Part shown: piece after piece, positions 14,708 through 15,882 of the stretch
Layout: every line of letters starts with the position of its first letter
How positions within the stretch are numbered: the first letter of the stretch is position 1
NCBI GenBank assembly: GCA_946886805.1
Contig: CAMPJM010000027.1
Span: 1-15,882, forward strand
From: an uncultured Flammeovirgaceae bacterium
GTDB taxonomy: Bacteria > Bacteroidota > Bacteroidia > Cytophagales > Cyclobacteriaceae
DNA: 15,882 nucleotides
Direction of reading: 5' to 3'
Position numbers and translations under genes: made by a program
The notes under the pieces: generated by a model
The model's input: only the letters and a program-made list of their open reading frames with translations
Told to the model about the DNA's origin: nothing
Database searches by the model: none

Positions 14708-15882
14708 TTATTCTAAGTCTTTATCGCGCATCTTCATAAATTCGGTATACCTTCTCATTATTGCAATTCCGAATCCCAAGGTCAGCATTAATGTACCAAT
14801 CCAGAGTATATTGATCAGCGGCTTTTCCATTGCTTTTAGAATTACATAATCCTTCTGTGTATAGCTAGAGCCAATTTCAAAGGTCTCAGACTCAGGGAAT
14901 ATTTTATTTAGGGACACTCTTATTCCCAATTCATAAATATATTCCGGAATTATACCTGCCGTTTTTTCATCCATTTTAATAATGTATACCGGCTCAGCAA
15001 AATAATTTTCACCCTTCCCAAATATTTTTATCCGGGCTTTTACAGCTATATCTTTTTCACCCAGTTGGATTCCGTCGACTTCGGTAACGCGGGTAATTTC
15101 CTCTAGAATTGCTACATAATCGTTCACAAAAAATTTCTGCCCAGCCCTCACAGTGTCAAATTTGGTTTCACTCCACTCCGTTTCCTCCTCAGGATCGGGC
15201 ATAGAGCTGATATGGGTATATAAATCCTTATCGAAAAAGCTTTTTATATCAGGAGAGGCAATCAAACCCATAGAAGGATTGACCTGTCCTCTTGGGAACA
15301 ATGTAAACTGGTGCTCCCCATTTTGTAAATAATCTATTTTGAAGTAAGTATTTTCTGGATATATAGTGACTGTATCTCCTCTGGAATACAATGTTTCTTC
15401 CTCAATTATAATATCTTCATCAGCAATTGCAAGCCGAGGGTCTTGTGTGGGCTTAAGTAAAGCTTTCTCAATATATTCGCTGCCGGTAACAGGTTCTACG
15501 TATTGACCTTTGTAAATCAGTTCATACTCCTGCATTTGGCGAGGTTCATTTAACCATAGCAAAACATTTTCCTGGTTAAATTCATCAGAAGCATCATTGA
15601 AAAGCAACAGACCGGAATTATTTAAGGAAATTACCTTTGAGTATCCCGATGAAAACATGATTCCTATTAAAATCATGGCAACGCCGATATGGGCAACCGA
15701 ACCACCGGAAAGTTTATAGTTACTTCCGAAAACGCCGAATAGAACCTTACTGTTTGCCACTATGGAATAAATGGCCGCCGTCATCAGGATTATGTACTCA
15801 ATTTCTTTGATCCCGGAAATTACCAGTAGGATAGAAGTTACCGCTAAAGTGATCACAACAGGATAAGTTATCTCGCTGATCA
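14708..15882 (-). CDS. CcmF/CcsA-like cytochrome c assembly protein, C-terminal part (partial)
   Basis: Heme-handling inner-membrane protein for attaching heme to c-type cytochromes. The window holds the last ~390 residues; the frame is still open at the right edge (codons read ...ISEITYPVVITL), so the GTG at 15854-15856 is not the real start. Seen here are two N-side membrane segments, the CcmF motif GGSVAHIGVAMILIGIMFSS, a large periplasmic domain of about 270 residues with little recognisable sequence, and a final membrane helix (about LINILWIGTLMLTLGFGIAIMRRY). The AHxG histidine corresponds, from family knowledge, to a heme-ligand position of CcmF. The WWD heme-binding domain expected further upstream is outside the window. 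Confidence 0.88.
   Translation of the reverse strand, partial: ISEITYPVVITLAVTSILLVISGIKEIEYIILMTAAIYSIVANSKVLFGVFGSNYKLSGGSVAHIGVAMILIGIMFSSGYSKVISLNNSGLLLFNDASDEFNQENVLLWLNEPRQMQEYELIYKGQYVEPVTGSEYIEKALLKPTQDPRLAIADEDIIIEEETLYSRGDTVTIYPENTYFKIDYLQNGEHQFTLFPRGQVNPSMGLIASPDIKSFFDKDLYTHISSMPDPEEETEWSETKFDTVRAGQKFFVNDYVAILEEITRVTEVDGIQLGEKDIAVKARIKIFGKGENYFAEPVYIIKMDEKTAGIIPEYIYELGIRVSLNKIFPESETFEIGSSYTQKDYVILKAMEKPLINILWIGTLMLTLGFGIAIMRRYTEFMKMRDKDLE

Overview
The window looks like a piece of a Bacteroidota chromosome, most likely a Cytophagales-type marine or soil bacterium. The signs are AT-rich DNA, a very long NusB (392 aa), the Bacteroidota type of leucine/phenylalanine/valine dehydrogenase, a geranylgeranylglycerol-phosphate-type UbiA enzyme, a CcmF-like cytochrome c assembly protein, and TAnnTTTG -7 promoter motifs (the Bacteroidota primary sigma-factor consensus) in front of most transcription units. 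Most of the window is conserved housekeeping sequence.

Layout. Left part: nusB (32-1210) and a leucine-type amino acid dehydrogenase (1295-2398) lie on the minus strand and are divergent from a plus-strand ABC exporter (2567-4354). A 356-bp convergent gap (4355-4710) holds three different small repeat types. From 4711 to the right edge every gene is on the minus strand. Read in the direction of transcription (right to left) they are: the 3' part of a CcmF/CcsA-like gene (cut by the window edge), a Rossmann/DUF2520 gene, a UbiA prenyltransferase, a short KilA-N-type ORF, purN, purH, then the rod-shape cluster mreB-mreC-mreD-mrdA(PBP2)-rodA.

How the genes work together. MreB filaments, MreC/MreD, the transpeptidase PBP2 and the glycosyltransferase RodA form the elongasome that builds the side wall of a rod-shaped cell. 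The five genes are packed with 8-bp spacing or short overlaps (ATGA, TTGA), so they are almost certainly one operon. purN and purH encode the two formyl-transfer steps of purine synthesis (GAR and AICAR transformylation; PurH also closes the IMP ring). NusB is a transcription antitermination factor, and the amino acid dehydrogenase feeds branched-chain keto acid metabolism.

The unusual material is concentrated in two places. The first is the 94-codon KilA-N fragment wedged before purN. It carries a perfect 32-bp palindrome in its coding sequence (12465-12496) and shares a TTGA stop/start with purN. The second is the convergent gap, with a 14-bp tandem repeat, a GTAG-headed REP-like palindrome and a degenerate 8-bp repeat array. 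I see no CRISPR array, rRNA, tRNA, intact transposon or prophage, and no convincing undescribed multi-gene system.
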